A DNA stretch of 64,000 nucleotides, taken from assembly GCA_047495785.1 (NCBI GenBank), contig JBLDXI010000019.1, positions 744,001-808,000 on the forward strand, given 5' to 3'. The notes beneath the pieces are model-generated. The model ran no database searches, had not been told where the DNA came from, and saw nothing but the letters and a program-made list of their open reading frames with translations. How positions within the stretch are numbered: position 1 is the stretch's first letter; each line of letters begins with the position of its first letter. Source of the stretch: Lepidodermella squamata (taxonomy: Eukaryota; Gastrotricha). Positions 45,217 through 57,399 of this stretch are shown piece by piece. Made by a program: the position numbers and the translations under genes.

Positions 45217-46291
45217 ATGTCCGCCCATTCAAGCAGAATGGCTGACCCGTCTCAATTCGACCTATTGATGTTCCTTGGCAAAGGCGCTTTCGGAAAAGTT
45301 GCGCTGGTTCGCAAAATGGACGGCAACGATGCCGGCGAGTTCTACGCGCTCAAAGCTTCGGCGAAAAAGCGAGACCGCGCTATAGCTAAACACGAGCGCG
45401 ATATTCTAGCTGAAATCAACCATCCTTTCATTGGTAAGAATATTTTCTCCGCCAAAGGTTGAATCCTTATCCTTATCATTTTCAGTCAAACTTCACTATG
45501 TTCTCGAAACCACTGATCACTTGTACCTGGTTCTCGACTACGCCCGTGGCGGCGATATGTACTCAATTCTATCTCGTCAAGTCCTCCTTAAAGAAGAAGA
45601 AGCTCGATTTTACCTCGCTGAGTTGGCGCTAGCAATCGGCTATCTTCACTCGATGAATATCATCTACCACGATCTCAAACCTGAAAACATCCTAATCGAC
45701 AGCGAGGGTCACATCAAGTTGGCTGATTTCGGCCTGAGTCGCCACGTTGAAGCGAACGAGATAGAGAGTGACCTTGGTTTCAGCGGGACATTGGAGTACA
45801 TGGCGCCGGAAATTGTTTCGAAACGAGTCGAAGACCCGGTCGCTGATTGGTGGAGCTTCGGCGTTGTCATGTTCGAAATGCTAACCGGCATTCTACCGTT
45901 CGACGGGATCGATCGGAAAGATACGGCTGAGCAAATTCTTCGGGGTAGGATAACAATGCCAAAATTGCTATCAAACGAGGCGCAAATCATGCTGCGAGGC
46001 CTGCTGAAACGCACCTATCAAATTCGACTCGGCTACGGCGCGAATGGGTTGGAGAATGTGAAGAAGCAGGTCTTCTTCCGCGGCGTCAATTGGGAAAAGC
46101 TGTTGGCGAAGCAATACATCGCGCCTTTCAAGCCTCGCGTCAAAACAATCCAGCCAAACCTATGTGGTAAAAAGCTATCCGATGCGCTGGGAGCTCCGGT
46201 GAAACCTCGCATTGCACGGCAAACTTCAAAGTTCAAGTACCTTTTCGACTGTTGTCGGCATCAAACTATCCAGCCTCAAGTTATTCAATAA
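45217..46291 (+). CDS. RSK-like kinase 2, single AGC domain, non-RD
   Basis: Two exons (45217-45433, 45486-46291) give 340 aa. [32 protein letters not shown] and DFGLSRH align with the N-terminal kinase domain of the neighbouring RSK; the C-terminal kinase domain is missing. The intron after HPFI has the same place and phase as in RSK. Two key changes occur: the catalytic loop reads YHDLKPEN (the Arg of the RD pair is His), and the activation loop reads [13 protein letters not shown], so the PDK1-site Ser is Gly. Both are consistent with activity that does not need loop phosphorylation, or with altered activity. The catalytic Lys, Asp and DFG are intact. An in-frame upstream ATG (45217) adds a few residues before MADPSQ. 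AATAAA follows at 46363. Confidence 0.85.
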
Positions 46292-46362
46292 CAAAAACTT
46301 AAATCTAATGCAACGATGGTTCTTCAGAAATACAGTATTTCATCATTTTATGATATTTTTCA

Positions 46363-46368
46363 ATAAAA
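46363..46368 (+). terminator. Poly(A) signal candidate, RSK-like kinase 2
   Basis: AATAAA about 70 nt past the stop. The remaining 300 nt up to the next kinase show nothing else. Confidence 0.5.
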
Positions 46369-46663
46369 TAACTGAACTCTCTTCCTAAAATTGCTGTTGA
46401 AGGGGGTAAACGGGAAGGTTTAACGGGACTAACAACCAGCAGAGACCCATCTTGATGAGATCATCCGAAATCATGAGTTGAAATTTCAGCTTATTCGGAG
46501 CCAAAAAGCAAACATTTAAAATATGGCTCCAAAGCCAATAGGACTTGAAAGGCAGATGTCGCATTTAATACGGATAGTTTAGTCCAAGTAATTTTTATAG
46601 GCTGAGTTCATCTAGGATCTGGCAAATTACCTCTAAAAGGTAAGTTTTTCCGCAAGACTTGCG

Positions 46664-47775
46664 TTGAAATTTTTTGATATTAGGAAAATGGGTCATGTCA
46701 ATCGCGGAGCGCTATTAGAAGATCAAGACGAGGAAGATGTCTCGGTCGAGATCGTAAAAGTACTTGGAGAAGGAACCTTTGGGAAGGTTTACATGGTTCG
46801 AAAGATGACCGGTGCCGATGTCGGCACGCTGTATGCAATGAAAACTACCTACAACGGCGAAGAGGGTCAAATTGCTGAGCTGGAAGAGGAGTGGAAAATA
46901 TTGGAAATCCTGCCGCCCCATCCATTTATAAGTAAACTAGATTTTTCCGATTTTTCGAATAATTTTCAAATTTTTTTATAGTAAAATTTCACTACGGCGT
47001 TATGAATCCTCACTGCAAGCCATATTTGTTTCTGGAACTGCTGCGAGGTGGTGATTTTTATTCAATTATAACAAGTCGAGGCTGCCTATCAGAAAAAGAA
47101 GCGCAATTTTATCTGGCCGAAATCGCCCTGGGTCTCAGCCATCTCCACGAGAATAGCATCATCTACCGCGATTTGAAGCCTGAAAACATTCTGCTCGACA
47201 CCGAAGGCCACGTCAAGCTTTGCGATTTCGGTCTGAGCAAAATCCACGATGAATCTATCGAAAACGCCTCGCCTAACCGGAAAGAAAATGCCGACCCATC
47301 TTTGTCGTACAAATGGTGCGGAACAATCGAGTACATGGCGCCGGAAGTTGTCGCTCGGAAGGGCCACAATCACATGGCGGACTGGTGGAGTTACGGCGTT
47401 CTTGCGTTCGAAATGCTGACAGGAAAACATCCATTCCGAGGCAAAACCAAAAAAGAGCTCATGTTCCAAATTTTGAAATCGAAACTTCAAATGCCGCAAC
47501 ATTTCAGCGCTGAAACACAGAATCTACTTCGAAGTTTCTTCAAACGAACCCCGATAAACCGAATCGGTTCTGGGCGAAATGGCTTTGAAAACGTGAAAAA
47601 GCTGCCGTTTTTCAAATCAATTGACTGGCAGAAAGTTTACGATAAAAAATACACGCCGCCAATCAAACCGATTGCCCTAGTTACGGACATTTCGGATAAT
47701 CTTCTGTTATCATCAGAGGATGAATCTTCAAGCGATTTTGAATTTCCGTTTCTTGATCTGCCATTCCCAATATAA
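46664..47775 (+). CDS. RSK-like kinase 3, single AGC domain
   Basis: Two exons (46664-46931, 46982-47775) give 353 aa; an ATG at 46688 (MGHVNRG) may be the true start. [35 protein letters not shown] and EYMAPE are all intact, so catalysis is plausible. The activation loop reads LSYKWCGTIEYM: Lys replaces the phosphorylated Ser of RSK. A 10-residue insert (SIENASPNRK) precedes it. The intron after HPFI is shared with RSK and kinase 2. The C-terminus is short, acidic and Ser-rich, ending DFEFPF, with no second kinase domain. It probably arose by tandem duplication of the first half of RSK. AATAAA follows at 47816. Confidence 0.83.
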
Positions 47776-47815
47776 TAGACGCGTGAAATGTTGGTAACAC
47801 CATTATTTACTCGAA

Positions 47816-47821
47816 AATAAA
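47816..47821 (+). terminator. Poly(A) signal candidate, RSK-like kinase 3
   Basis: AATAAA about 40 nt past the stop. Confidence 0.5.
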
Positions 47822-47960
47822 AAATACCATAATATCAGCAAATATGCGTATGTTATCTTATAGATAATAATTATCAAGAAATATTGCTTGAGTGATTTTT
47901 TTTTTGGTTCCGAACGATCCATCATATAGAATTCTATACACGTGATGTCGAAAAAGTTGT

Positions 47961-50031
47961 CTAGCTTTCAGTCAGTTCAACGAGCTGTGGTATCATTATG
48001 AAAATGACTAAGGGTGACAGGAAGGCCATTGTTACGGCTAGTGACATGAGGCAAATGTCGAGGAAATGCGATATGTCGTGCCATGTGTTGAATAAATACG
48101 GCTGTGAGCTGCTGACGTCTTCCCTCGGCTGCTCAATGACACTCGGCGGAGGCAATGAAGCGGCGCGATACTCAGCATGTAACATCAAATCCGATTCCTA
48201 AAATAAAGAAAAAAATTGAATTAAATAAATCAACAAAAATATTAGTATGCTTAAGAGTTTGATCTTCTTTTAAATTTTTTTGAAAAATATTTTAAAATTT
48301 TTAGAATTCAAAATTTTTTGAAAATATTCAAATTTAAAATTCTGAATTAAAAAATTGAATAAAAAATTCTTTTAAAATTAAAACATTGCCGAAAGGTTTT
48401 CAGGGAATTAAAATTGATTTTAAGAAGGATTAAAACGTACATTTTCATATCGACTGTTCCTGTGTTGTTGTTGCATTTCCGTTTCGTCATCACCCGACGG
48501 CATATTTTTAATAATAACATCACCGCTAGGTTCAGCTGCCACCTCAACAGGTGCTTTTTGGCGCCGAGTTGGCGGCGTCCATTGGCGCGACAGGCGCCGC
48601 CCGATGACCCGCGCCTTGTACATAGGGTTAGGAATACGCCGAATCCACGCTGGTATATGGTGCTTCTTATCCGCATAGACGGCGAATTTCGCAACGAAAA
48701 TAGACGTGCAGACAGATATTCCAGAGATGAAAGTTACGATGAAGATATAAATAGCGAGCAGTGGCACATCGGTTGAGGTTTTTGGAAGCTGTAAAAATAT
48801 TAAAAAATTAAAAAACTCCACCTTAATTTTCCTATTTTGTTCTAAAATTATTATAAAATTCACCTGTGATACAGCAACTGAGTGGAAAACGACAACGGAA
48901 AGAAGCGTTGTAGTCGAAGAGCCGACACGTTGCGGATGAGTAGCAGGTAGGAAGAAGAAAAGTAATTGGACCATTGATAGAAAAATAGCCGGTAAAATGA
49001 CGTTGAGCATGTGATAAATGCGCGCGCGTTGCAGTGCGATAACGAATTCAACGCGCGTGAAGGTTGTCCGCGAGCCGAGTTTGTTCAACACGTTGTAGCC
49101 GCTAACTGAAAGCAAGTCCCAAGTTTCACCGCCTAGAAACATGCGAGTATCAACAGGCTCCAACTCGGAGCGAAGAGTCAAGTTCATGAATCTAATATCG
49201 AGAGTAGGACTTTCTAGAACAATGCGACACTTTTGCCTATATCAAGGGAATATTTCCAATTAAATTATGAAATTTATATCGTAAATTTTAACCAACTTGT
49301 CGAAGGGGAAATATCTCAGCTGGAGCTTGCAATAGGTCTTGATGATACCAGTCGGGTGCCACCAAATTCGACCCGTGCTTTCGACTTTCATTTCAAAACG
49401 AGTGTCCCTAACCACGTGATAAATATCTGAGACGCTGTTCCTAAAATTGAAAAAAATAAAGACAATTTAATTAGCAATTCATTGAGTTAGGAAAACTAAC
49501 AAAATGCCGACATCAGGTGCCCAGAGCGAATTCCCAGGTATAACCATTTCCGACACGTTGTAGAACGATTTTGGATTCCAAGCTAGACGAGAATCTCGCC
49601 AAGTCTGAAAATCGAAATTAAATAAAATTTTAAAAAATTAATTCTTCTACCAATTGCAAGCGGATAGTTGTTTCCAACACTTCGTTTTTCTCGTTAAGAT
49701 CTTGAATTTTAATCGGAATCAATTTGAGCATGACGTGAGTAGGCAGGTGGTCGCTGTTCTGCTGCTTGTTCACCGGGTGAGTAAGGAAGGCCAACAGGCG
49801 CTGGCGGCTGATAGCCGAGGCGCTCGAGCCGGGATCAGCAGCGACTGTCGACGGTCGATAAGTCATGGCTGGCCGGGCTGTAGTCGGTGCAGTCTGGGGT
49901 AGGCGAGTTTCATCTTTCGACGAGGTAACTGCTTGTAATAGCGCCCATTGTGGGTCGTATGCTTTTGCTAGATCAATTAATAGAAGCGCGAGGACCCATC
50001 TCCATAACTTATGACATTCAAACCACTCCAT
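47961..50031 (-). CDS. Cys-loop receptor subunit 1 (nicotinic-like, divergent pore)
   Basis: Six exons on the minus strand give 528 aa: 50031-49651, 49604-49501, 49440-49297, 49236-48864, 48788-48441, 48197-47961. A signal peptide is followed by a disordered Thr/Ser stretch, then IQDLNEKNEVLETTIRLQL, TWRDSRLAWNP, SLWAPDV and the 13-residue Cys loop C-KLQLRYFPFDKQK-C. Four transmembrane helices follow: LNVILPAIFLSMVQLL, then TTTLLSVVVFHSV, LLAIYIFIVTFIS and a C-terminal ISHFLDICLMSLAVTMAF. No vicinal Cys pair is seen in loop C, so it is not an alpha-type nicotinic subunit. The M1-M2 linker reads THPQRVGSS, without the cation-type Gly-Glu-Lys. The ligand is unknown. Its neighbour at 57.4-59.1 kb is a close paralogue. 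Confidence 0.87.
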
Positions 50032-53000
50032 CTATGGATAAAAAAAAATCACAAAATTAGCGTGAGAGGACTAATTAAATGTATTGACTAAATTATTTGA
50101 ATAATTCGCTAAATAATTGTTGAATAAATATAAATACAAGTGCTAAATTGAATTTAATAATTTCGGCTCGAATTTGATACCAAACTACTCCCCTTAATAA
50201 TATGTTTTGATTAATGAATTAATTGATATCCAATTCGAACCAAAATGAGACTACAACTCAATTATAGGCGAATAATAGCTGGAGATGGCACCTATCATTG
50301 GTCAACTCACAATATATAGTAGGCGTTGATGAGAAAATTCGGAACATGACTGAATTAGCGAGACTAGCGTTAATTAGAGCCTTAGGTCATGCGACGGCGC
50401 GCGCCTTATAGTATTTCGGGCATAATTTTGTAGCCAGTCGCGCACAAAAGACTTCCTCGCGAATTTCGATTTTTGTCTCGCGCAAGTTGTACAATTTATT
50501 TTTGCGATTAAACGCTTTACGCCGGCGTAGCAGCTGAACAACACGAAAATAAGGCGATGTAAAAAGGTGTAAATAGAAACATTTTTGTTGGTAAATAATG
50601 CGTCAACCAATTTAGCATAAGTAAACGCGCTGAAAAATTATGAAATTGATACTGTATTTATCAGCTTTCGCAGATGTATTTACATATTTTTATTACGACG
50701 GCCCGCTCGGCTAAACAAGAAAAAGTATATACTAGGCAATAAATAAAAGGGTTATCACAAATTATTTTCTCCTTGAGCGATGAAGACAGGTCCCGTTATT
50801 TCGATCATAAAGGGAAATTTATGGGCGTGGTTTTATATCTAAACGCACTGCTCTCTCTGACAGGTGATATATCGCTATTTCGATAAAAAAGAAATGCATT
50901 GATATACCACCTTAATGATGTAATTGTTTTTTGATTGTGTAGACGAACCGTCTCAAGTCTTTTGATCTTGCCCATTGTTAGCTCTCAGCATTCAGCGAAA
51001 AAAGGTGTAGTAAGTTATTAAGCCTCACTATAACTCAGGGCCATATAGGTAATAATGCGAGCGCGTGCGATTTTTGTATGAAAAAAAATGTGATATTAAT
51101 AGCAACCGGTTGTAGACGCGCATCATTGCCGGTGAAGCGTTGAAGCAGCATCAGCTGTCATGACAATATCTCGCACTAGACTAGAACACGCGGCCTCTGG
51201 GTTTTTTCTTCGCCAAAAGTACCCGCACCGCCAGATGCGCCTCGCGTTAAAACGCTCTAGTTCAGTTCGCGCTTCAAGGAAACGCAGCTGGTGGCGGCAT
51301 TTCAAGTGAGAGAAAAACAATTGCTAGCCAGCACGCGCGTAGAAAAAACAGTGATTTCCTGGCCTTAACACGGCAATATTGCGTTATAGGCGTTACAATC
51401 AACGCCGGTATTATCTATGTATAAACACGCTTCACGGTTGGTAATAAAAACCAACTATACCACACCTGTATAAAATATACAAAAAATTGATATCGAATAT
51501 ATAAAAAAACGTTATTTAGGCTACGTCCAGTCATACGGGAATAAATTTATTAATATTCGCTTGATTTAGCCGACTAATCTAACGTTAGCGGATCGTTTGA
51601 CGGGCGCAGCTACGGCGGTGCGAAATAGAACAATAGGGACAAGAAGGGGGATAAAAACAGTGTAATCAAGCCTGTTTAGGAGTGGCTCTTCAGGGAGGTT
51701 ATCCGCGTGCTTGAGAACGCTCCTGGTTTTTGTGCTGTGTCACCCGATGCCTTAACGGCGATTCTTTTATCATTAGAATAGCTACAGTATTCAGAGACGA
51801 CACGCCGTTATGCGCAGCGCACAGGCGAAACGTGTTTGCGCAAGTCGAAGTGTATTAGCTTCTATTTCAGCTGACCAGCAGGATGAGGGCTTTATCAAAT
51901 AGCCGCAGGAAAAAACAACCGGCAGCAGAGCACCAGATGCCTGATGGCGTGCCGATGGACATTAAATAAAGCGGCATGTGACTTGAGAGACGGACCAAAA
52001 AACTTAAGAACCTCGGTATTAAAAGCTTAAATATCCTGTCTGTGGGACATTTTTTGGCTTCAAGCGACTTTCAGACGCGCGGTCCAAAATATTCATTCGA
52101 CTTGTATTAAGGTTGAGGGCAAATTTGAGAAAGTCAATATGCTTTCCTTTATAATCGGAAAAATGGTTGTTAAGAAGACAAGGGATATAATCAAGAAAAT
52201 TAATCCTATTTTAATAAAAAATGAGCGCGCTTAACCGCCGTGAGGCAAAGCGCAGCCGTTTTTTACATATTATGAAAGTCGTGTGACAATTTTTTGCGGC
52301 ATTTCGTTTTTGCATTCCCATGCTCTATTGTCAGACCTCGCTATTCCATTGGAATTCCAAGATTTAAACTTAAATTCAAGGCGCGCCAAGTAAGAGAATG
52401 AGTACACGCTCTTTTAAAATGTAAGCTAGCAAAAAAAAAACAAGTTTCCAAGCAACAAATTAATTGAGAGAGAAAACAGCTCTTGATTTCTCGTTGAATT
52501 TCATTTTCATCATCTTTTTGTTCCCGAACTGTTTACATGAAACTTTTGGGCCTGTCTGGAGTATCAATTAGCCGTCCAGGAATTAATAAAGAGGCGCGCC
52601 TCTTCGCATTTTTTACCCGTGTGATTTTGGGAGAATAAAGGTGACGCGTCGTATTGTGGGGCAATGAATGGCTGATGTTTTTGAATAGGTTACGAAGGAA
52701 TTTAATTTTTTTCCAGTCAAAACTTGAAGAAAAACAAATTACTGGGGTTGTCCTTGATAATAGCAATTGCTTTTATTTCAATTCCACATGCTTTCCTTAG
52801 CTAAAAGGGAATGAAAGGCAAGTGCCCTCGGATTCCCACGTTATTTATCACAGCAAAATGAAAACTACTTGGCTACTTTTGCTATTAGTAGCCGAACCCA
52901 GACTTGAAGAACAAAAACCCAGGTCATTAGTCACTAGATCCAAGCAGGTTACTTTTTATTAGGGCCAGTCGCTAAAACAAAATCGCTTCGAACATGCTCT

Positions 53001-53937
53001 TGCGGAGACACCTGCGCAGCTGCTTGTTGAATTGAGAACCCAAACAACGGCCCAAATGACGGCAACGTCAACGAGCGTACCTCGTGAAAGGTAATAACCC
53101 TCATATTCCCTTCAGATTCCTATTATATTCTTCACATCAAAATAAAAGTCCGAAAGAACCAGTTTGCTATCAATAAATCCGCATCAATAAATCTGCTAAA
53201 AAAATTCTCACAAATAATGACCGATTTGTTGAGTTCAGAATCAATCAACCACTCTGATTCATAACGATATCAACTTTGAGGCAAGAAAATAACTTTTATT
53301 TAGCATAGGTAATGAACGGGAATAAAGTCGAGAATATAAGTGATATAAGCTCACATAACGATTATAAGAGTCATATCAGAATGTTGCGAATTGCATGCTG
53401 ATTCACTTTGGGATAGTCCACGGATCATTTAGATTAGCGTAACACTGGAGCACTGCTTTGTAGACCGGGCCAACCATCACCTAGAAGGTATGCATCGAAA
53501 AATTAGTATGAGCAGAAATATTCGCAACTTTGAAAAAAAACCTCGCCGACATTGCAACCATGCGAAAGTTTTCTGCAGCCAACCCAACGTTTCGGCGCCA
53601 ACTTGACGCATCTGACGTGGTCCTGTTTTAACGCAAAAATAATATAACACCTTCACAGTGGAATTCAAAAGGAAAGGAAAGATCTAATATTGAGGATTTC
53701 TATAATAAAACATGAAGGATTTCAAAGGATTTCAAAGCCATTCAAAGTCAGTTCAAAGTCAGTTCAAAGTCAGCCAAATGAGTCCACAAGAAAAGCAAGA
53801 AAACCTCGAACAGTGGTTCACTATCGAAAAACCACCCGGTATAAGTGCGGCCTCCTTTAAAGACAAATTAAATGTTTACTTCAACGGGGCGGTATTTCAT
53901 ACACGTGTCGTAATTGCGTGAGAACTGGCGGTATTTG
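50032..53937. other. Intergenic region between receptor 1 and lectin gene
   Basis: About 3.9 kb without supported genes. It probably includes the receptor promoter near 50032-50400. At 53710-53775 a short imperfect repeat (TTCAAAGTCAG units) lies just beyond the lectin 3' end. Open frames here are short and unconvincing. Confidence 0.5.
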
Positions 53938-56256
53938 TTAAATCTGGTTTGAAACTAAAAAGGATGAGAAAACATCTACAACATTCAGCATTTTAGATTT
54001 CTCAATTCCGACCTGAACTTCGCTCGATTTGCACGACATGCTACCCGATATGCACCTTGTCTTATTTGCAGCCACATCGTAGCACCGTATTGCGACCTGA
54101 AAAAAATATAAACACATTAATCATTGAAGGAACCTTAACGTAACCTCACGTACCCCTTGTGAACAGGTTTTATTACTCGAAAACGCTGTGCCAATTGTAA
54201 ACTCGCTTTCATGACAGGTTGTACGGCAACCAGTGAATTTAGAGTTGGATTGCTTCACGCATCGATAGTAGCCCTAGAAAATAAATAAAGGTGACATTTG
54301 AAGTAAACTTGAAGATAACTCCCACACTACACAGAACCTTGTACATCTCATTTTTATGAACTCCTTAACAATTGACAGAAAAATTAACAGCCAATCGTCA
54401 GTGAAAAACCACGAGCTTAAATTTTGAAAATCTTATATACTTATTATAAGATATAATTCTAGCCTTTACTTGAGATGGGAAAGGGTGAAAATGATATAGC
54501 TCACCAGATGTTGAGGGGAGTCTAGGAACGTCTCGCAGATGGCACCAACACCAGCAGTTTGACAGGCTACATCATTAAGACGTAGATTTCCCGGGTAAGC
54601 GCCAAGCTGAGAATACTCGTTGAACGCGCAGCAATCTCCATCGCCACTCGGTTCATTAGGACCCCACAGAACATCGTCGTCCCATAGCAGAGAACCATCT
54701 TTCCACAGAAAGGCCTTCTGAGCTTTTCTAGCCCCGACCCAAGCATTATTTACCGAGTTGATCTTCATCAGGTCTTGGACGAATTTGAGCTCGGCGGGAT
54801 CTTTGATTGTTGCCAGTCTGGCTGTCATCAGCTGACACTCTCTGCTGGCCACTAGTTGAGAGACGATCGATTTGTTGATCACACTGAACTGTTTTGCAGA
54901 AGACGATACATTCACAGTCTCGCATATGGCTCCGCCAGCTTGAACGTTACAGGCTACATCATTCAGAAGCAGATTTGCTGGGTAAGAGCCAATTTGAGGA
55001 TACTCGATAATCGCGCAGCAATCTCCGTCGCCAGTCGGTTCATTGGGACCCCACAGAATATCTTCGTCAGATAGCTGAGAACCATCTTTCCAAAGAAAGG
55101 TTTGCTGAGGTGTTCTAGCGCCGACCCAAGCATTTGTTAACGAGTTGTTTTGCATCAGGTCTTGGACGAATTTGAGCTCGGCGGGATCTTTGATCGTCGC
55201 AAGTCGGGATGCTATCAGCTTACACTCTCTGCTGGCCACTAGTTGAGAGACGATCGATTTGTTGACCACAATAAAATGTTTTGCAGAAGACGATGCATTC
55301 ACAGTCTCGCATATGGCTCCGCCAGCTTGAACGTTACAGGCTACATCATTCAGAAGCAGATTTGCTGGGTAAGAGCCAAGTTGAGGATACTCGATAATCG
55401 CGCAGCAATCTCCGTCGCCCGTCGGTTCATTAGGACCCCACCGAATATCGTCGTCCCATAGCAGAGAGCCATCTTTCCACAGAAAGGTCTTCTGAGCTTT
55501 TCTAGCCCCGACCCAAGCATTATTTAACGAGTTAATCTTCATCAGGTCTTGGACGAATTTGAGCTCGGCGGGATCTTTGATTGTCGCCAGTCTGGCTGTC
55601 ATTAGCTGACACTCCCTGCTGGCCGTAATGTGAGAGACAATCAATTTGTTGATCACACTGAAGTGTTTTGCAGAAGACGATGCATTCACAGTCTCGCATA
55701 TGGCTCCGCCAGCTTCAACATTGCAGGCTACATCATCCAGAAGCAGATTTGCTGGGTAAGAGCCAAGTTGAGGATACTCGATAATGGCGCAGCAATCTCC
55801 GTCGCCACTCGGTTCATTGGGGCCCCACAGAATATCTTCGTCAGATAGCTGGGAACCATCTTTCCAAAGAAAGTCTAGCTGAGGTGTTCTAGCGCCGACC
55901 CAAGCATTTGTTAACGAGTTGTTTTGCATCAGGTCTTGAACAAGTTTGAGCTCGGCAGGACCATTGATCGATGCTAGTTGACCCGAGGCCTCCTGGCACA
56001 CCTTAACAGCTGAGCCGAAATTTGCAATTTGCGAGGAGGTATTGATTACAGTCAGCTTCTTTGATGCATATGTACAACCTTGCTCGGTGACGAAGGTGTA
56101 GTTGGCTGGAAATTGAATCCAGCCAGGTTGGCAGGTGTTCTGGCGGCATTCGACTGAGTCGTCCGTCCCAACATTAACGCAGCGCACCCAGGAAGAATCG
56201 ACCAATCCGCAGATAGCCGTAATGAGGAAGAGAACAGGTTTATAACTCATGAGCAT
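53938..56256 (-). CDS. Secreted protein with four C-type lectin domains
   Basis: Three exons on the minus strand give 676 aa: 56256-54505, 54273-54154, 54096-53938. The start MLMSYKPV opens a clean signal peptide (ending near VDSS); the frame extends upstream to 56328. A short Cys-rich module (RC...C...C) is followed by four CTLDs of 129 residues, each with NAWVGAR, FLWKDGS, WGPNEP and GDGDCCA. The first three keep the long-loop Pro and the acidic residues of a calcium site, but the Q/EPN-type sugar motif reads N-E-P-S/T-G. The last two exons add two more small Cys-rich modules. Domains 1 and 3, and 2 and 4, are most alike. Sugar binding, in defence or feeding, is a family inference. Confidence 0.86.
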
Positions 56257-56660
56257 TTTTTGAAATGAATTATGGAACAAATCAAAAAGCTTGTTAGTTG
56301 TTAGCACTCGCTTTGTAGGGCGCAACACGATATAGTTGATGAAATTGAAATCACTAAAATGGCCATATTACAATTATATTATTATTATTACTATTATCAT
56401 CAAAGCACGCGATCTACGCATCGCGCGCTAGTTATATTTGCGCCTGGGCGCCGTAAAACATTGTCTCTTTTAAACATTATGTAACACGTCAAAAGGTGCC
56501 TATTTAACAGCATTGAGTGAGGATCAGCTGTCGAAGTACTCGAATAAAGAAACGGCCCGAATCATTTTTGCCATAAATAACATTTTTTGTTGCTTTCCTT
56601 GCCGACGGCCTCAATGATATGGGAAAGATTTTCATAGGATGAAAAATCGGCCCATGATAA

Positions 56661-57093
56661 CAGTGACTTTGATTTGATTTGATTTGATTTATTCAGTGAA
56701 TAACAGGTCTTTGTAAATCAATCATTTCAAATCAAATCCCCGAAAAATCGATCGTAAATCAATCAAATCAAATCATTAGGCCAGTTTAAATCAAATCAAA
56801 TCTTTCGCATAGGGAAACATGAGTATCGTGGTATATTTCTGAGGATTCTTTCAAATTTTGAGCTTGGTTTTGGCAGAATGAGTCTAAATGAGGATGAAGA
56901 GCTTTAGAAAACAGGCACATTTTTTCAAGGCAAATGTGAGTTCTCATTCTTAACATGGGGAATTCCGAGATTTCTGACAATTTCTCTAAATCAGCAGTAA
57001 ATCAAGTGGGCTAAATTGAAATCAAATCAAATCATCCTGAAATTTTGTAAATCAAATCATCAAGAAATGGCCTAAATCAAATCAAAGTCTCTG
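56661..57093. mobile_element. Non-autonomous hAT-like TIR element rich in AAATC repeats
   Basis: The left end CAGTGACTTTGATTTGATTT and the inverse of the right end CAGAGACTTTGATTTGATTT differ at one position. The flanks CCATGATA (56652-56659) and CCATGATG (57094-57101) form a 7-of-8 match, fitting an 8-bp target duplication if the element begins at 56660. The interior carries many AAATC/GATTT units in both orientations and no coding capacity. CAG...CTG ends and 8-bp duplications are hAT traits. Confidence 0.75.
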
Positions 57094-57399
57094 CCATGAT
57101 GTTGCTCGTAAAGGCTGCAAATGAGAATTCGCCTATTAGATAAAGAGATATAGATAGTCAAGAGTCCAAATCCGCTTTTGGTCTGCGCTTTTGATAAATT
57201 ATGATAATAGTCTGAGGTTACAAATTGTTCTTCTTATCGCGCCTGAAACTTGGCGTTAAAGATGTTACTGTCATGTTCTGAACTTGGAGACAGTCTCTAA
57301 TTTTATTCATGTGAAGGCCGATACATCTTGTAACAGATTTGAATTGGTCCGTTATTAAGGTGTACATGTTGCGACGAATTGTCAGAAAGTTCGCGTTGA

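Noticed and set aside
53712-53921. 69-codon + strand frame starting with KDFKGFQ repeats
   Set aside because: It overlaps a short TTCAAAGTCAG repeat beyond the lectin 3' end and resembles no protein.
54856-55848. Three similar 72-codon + strand frames spaced 387 nt apart
   Set aside because: They are antisense shadows of the repeated lectin domains; the spacing equals the domain repeat length.
54856-57093. Repeat arrays considered as CRISPR or satellite
   Set aside because: The lectin repeats are coding domain duplications, and the AAATC repeats belong to a TIR element. No regular repeat-spacer pattern exists.
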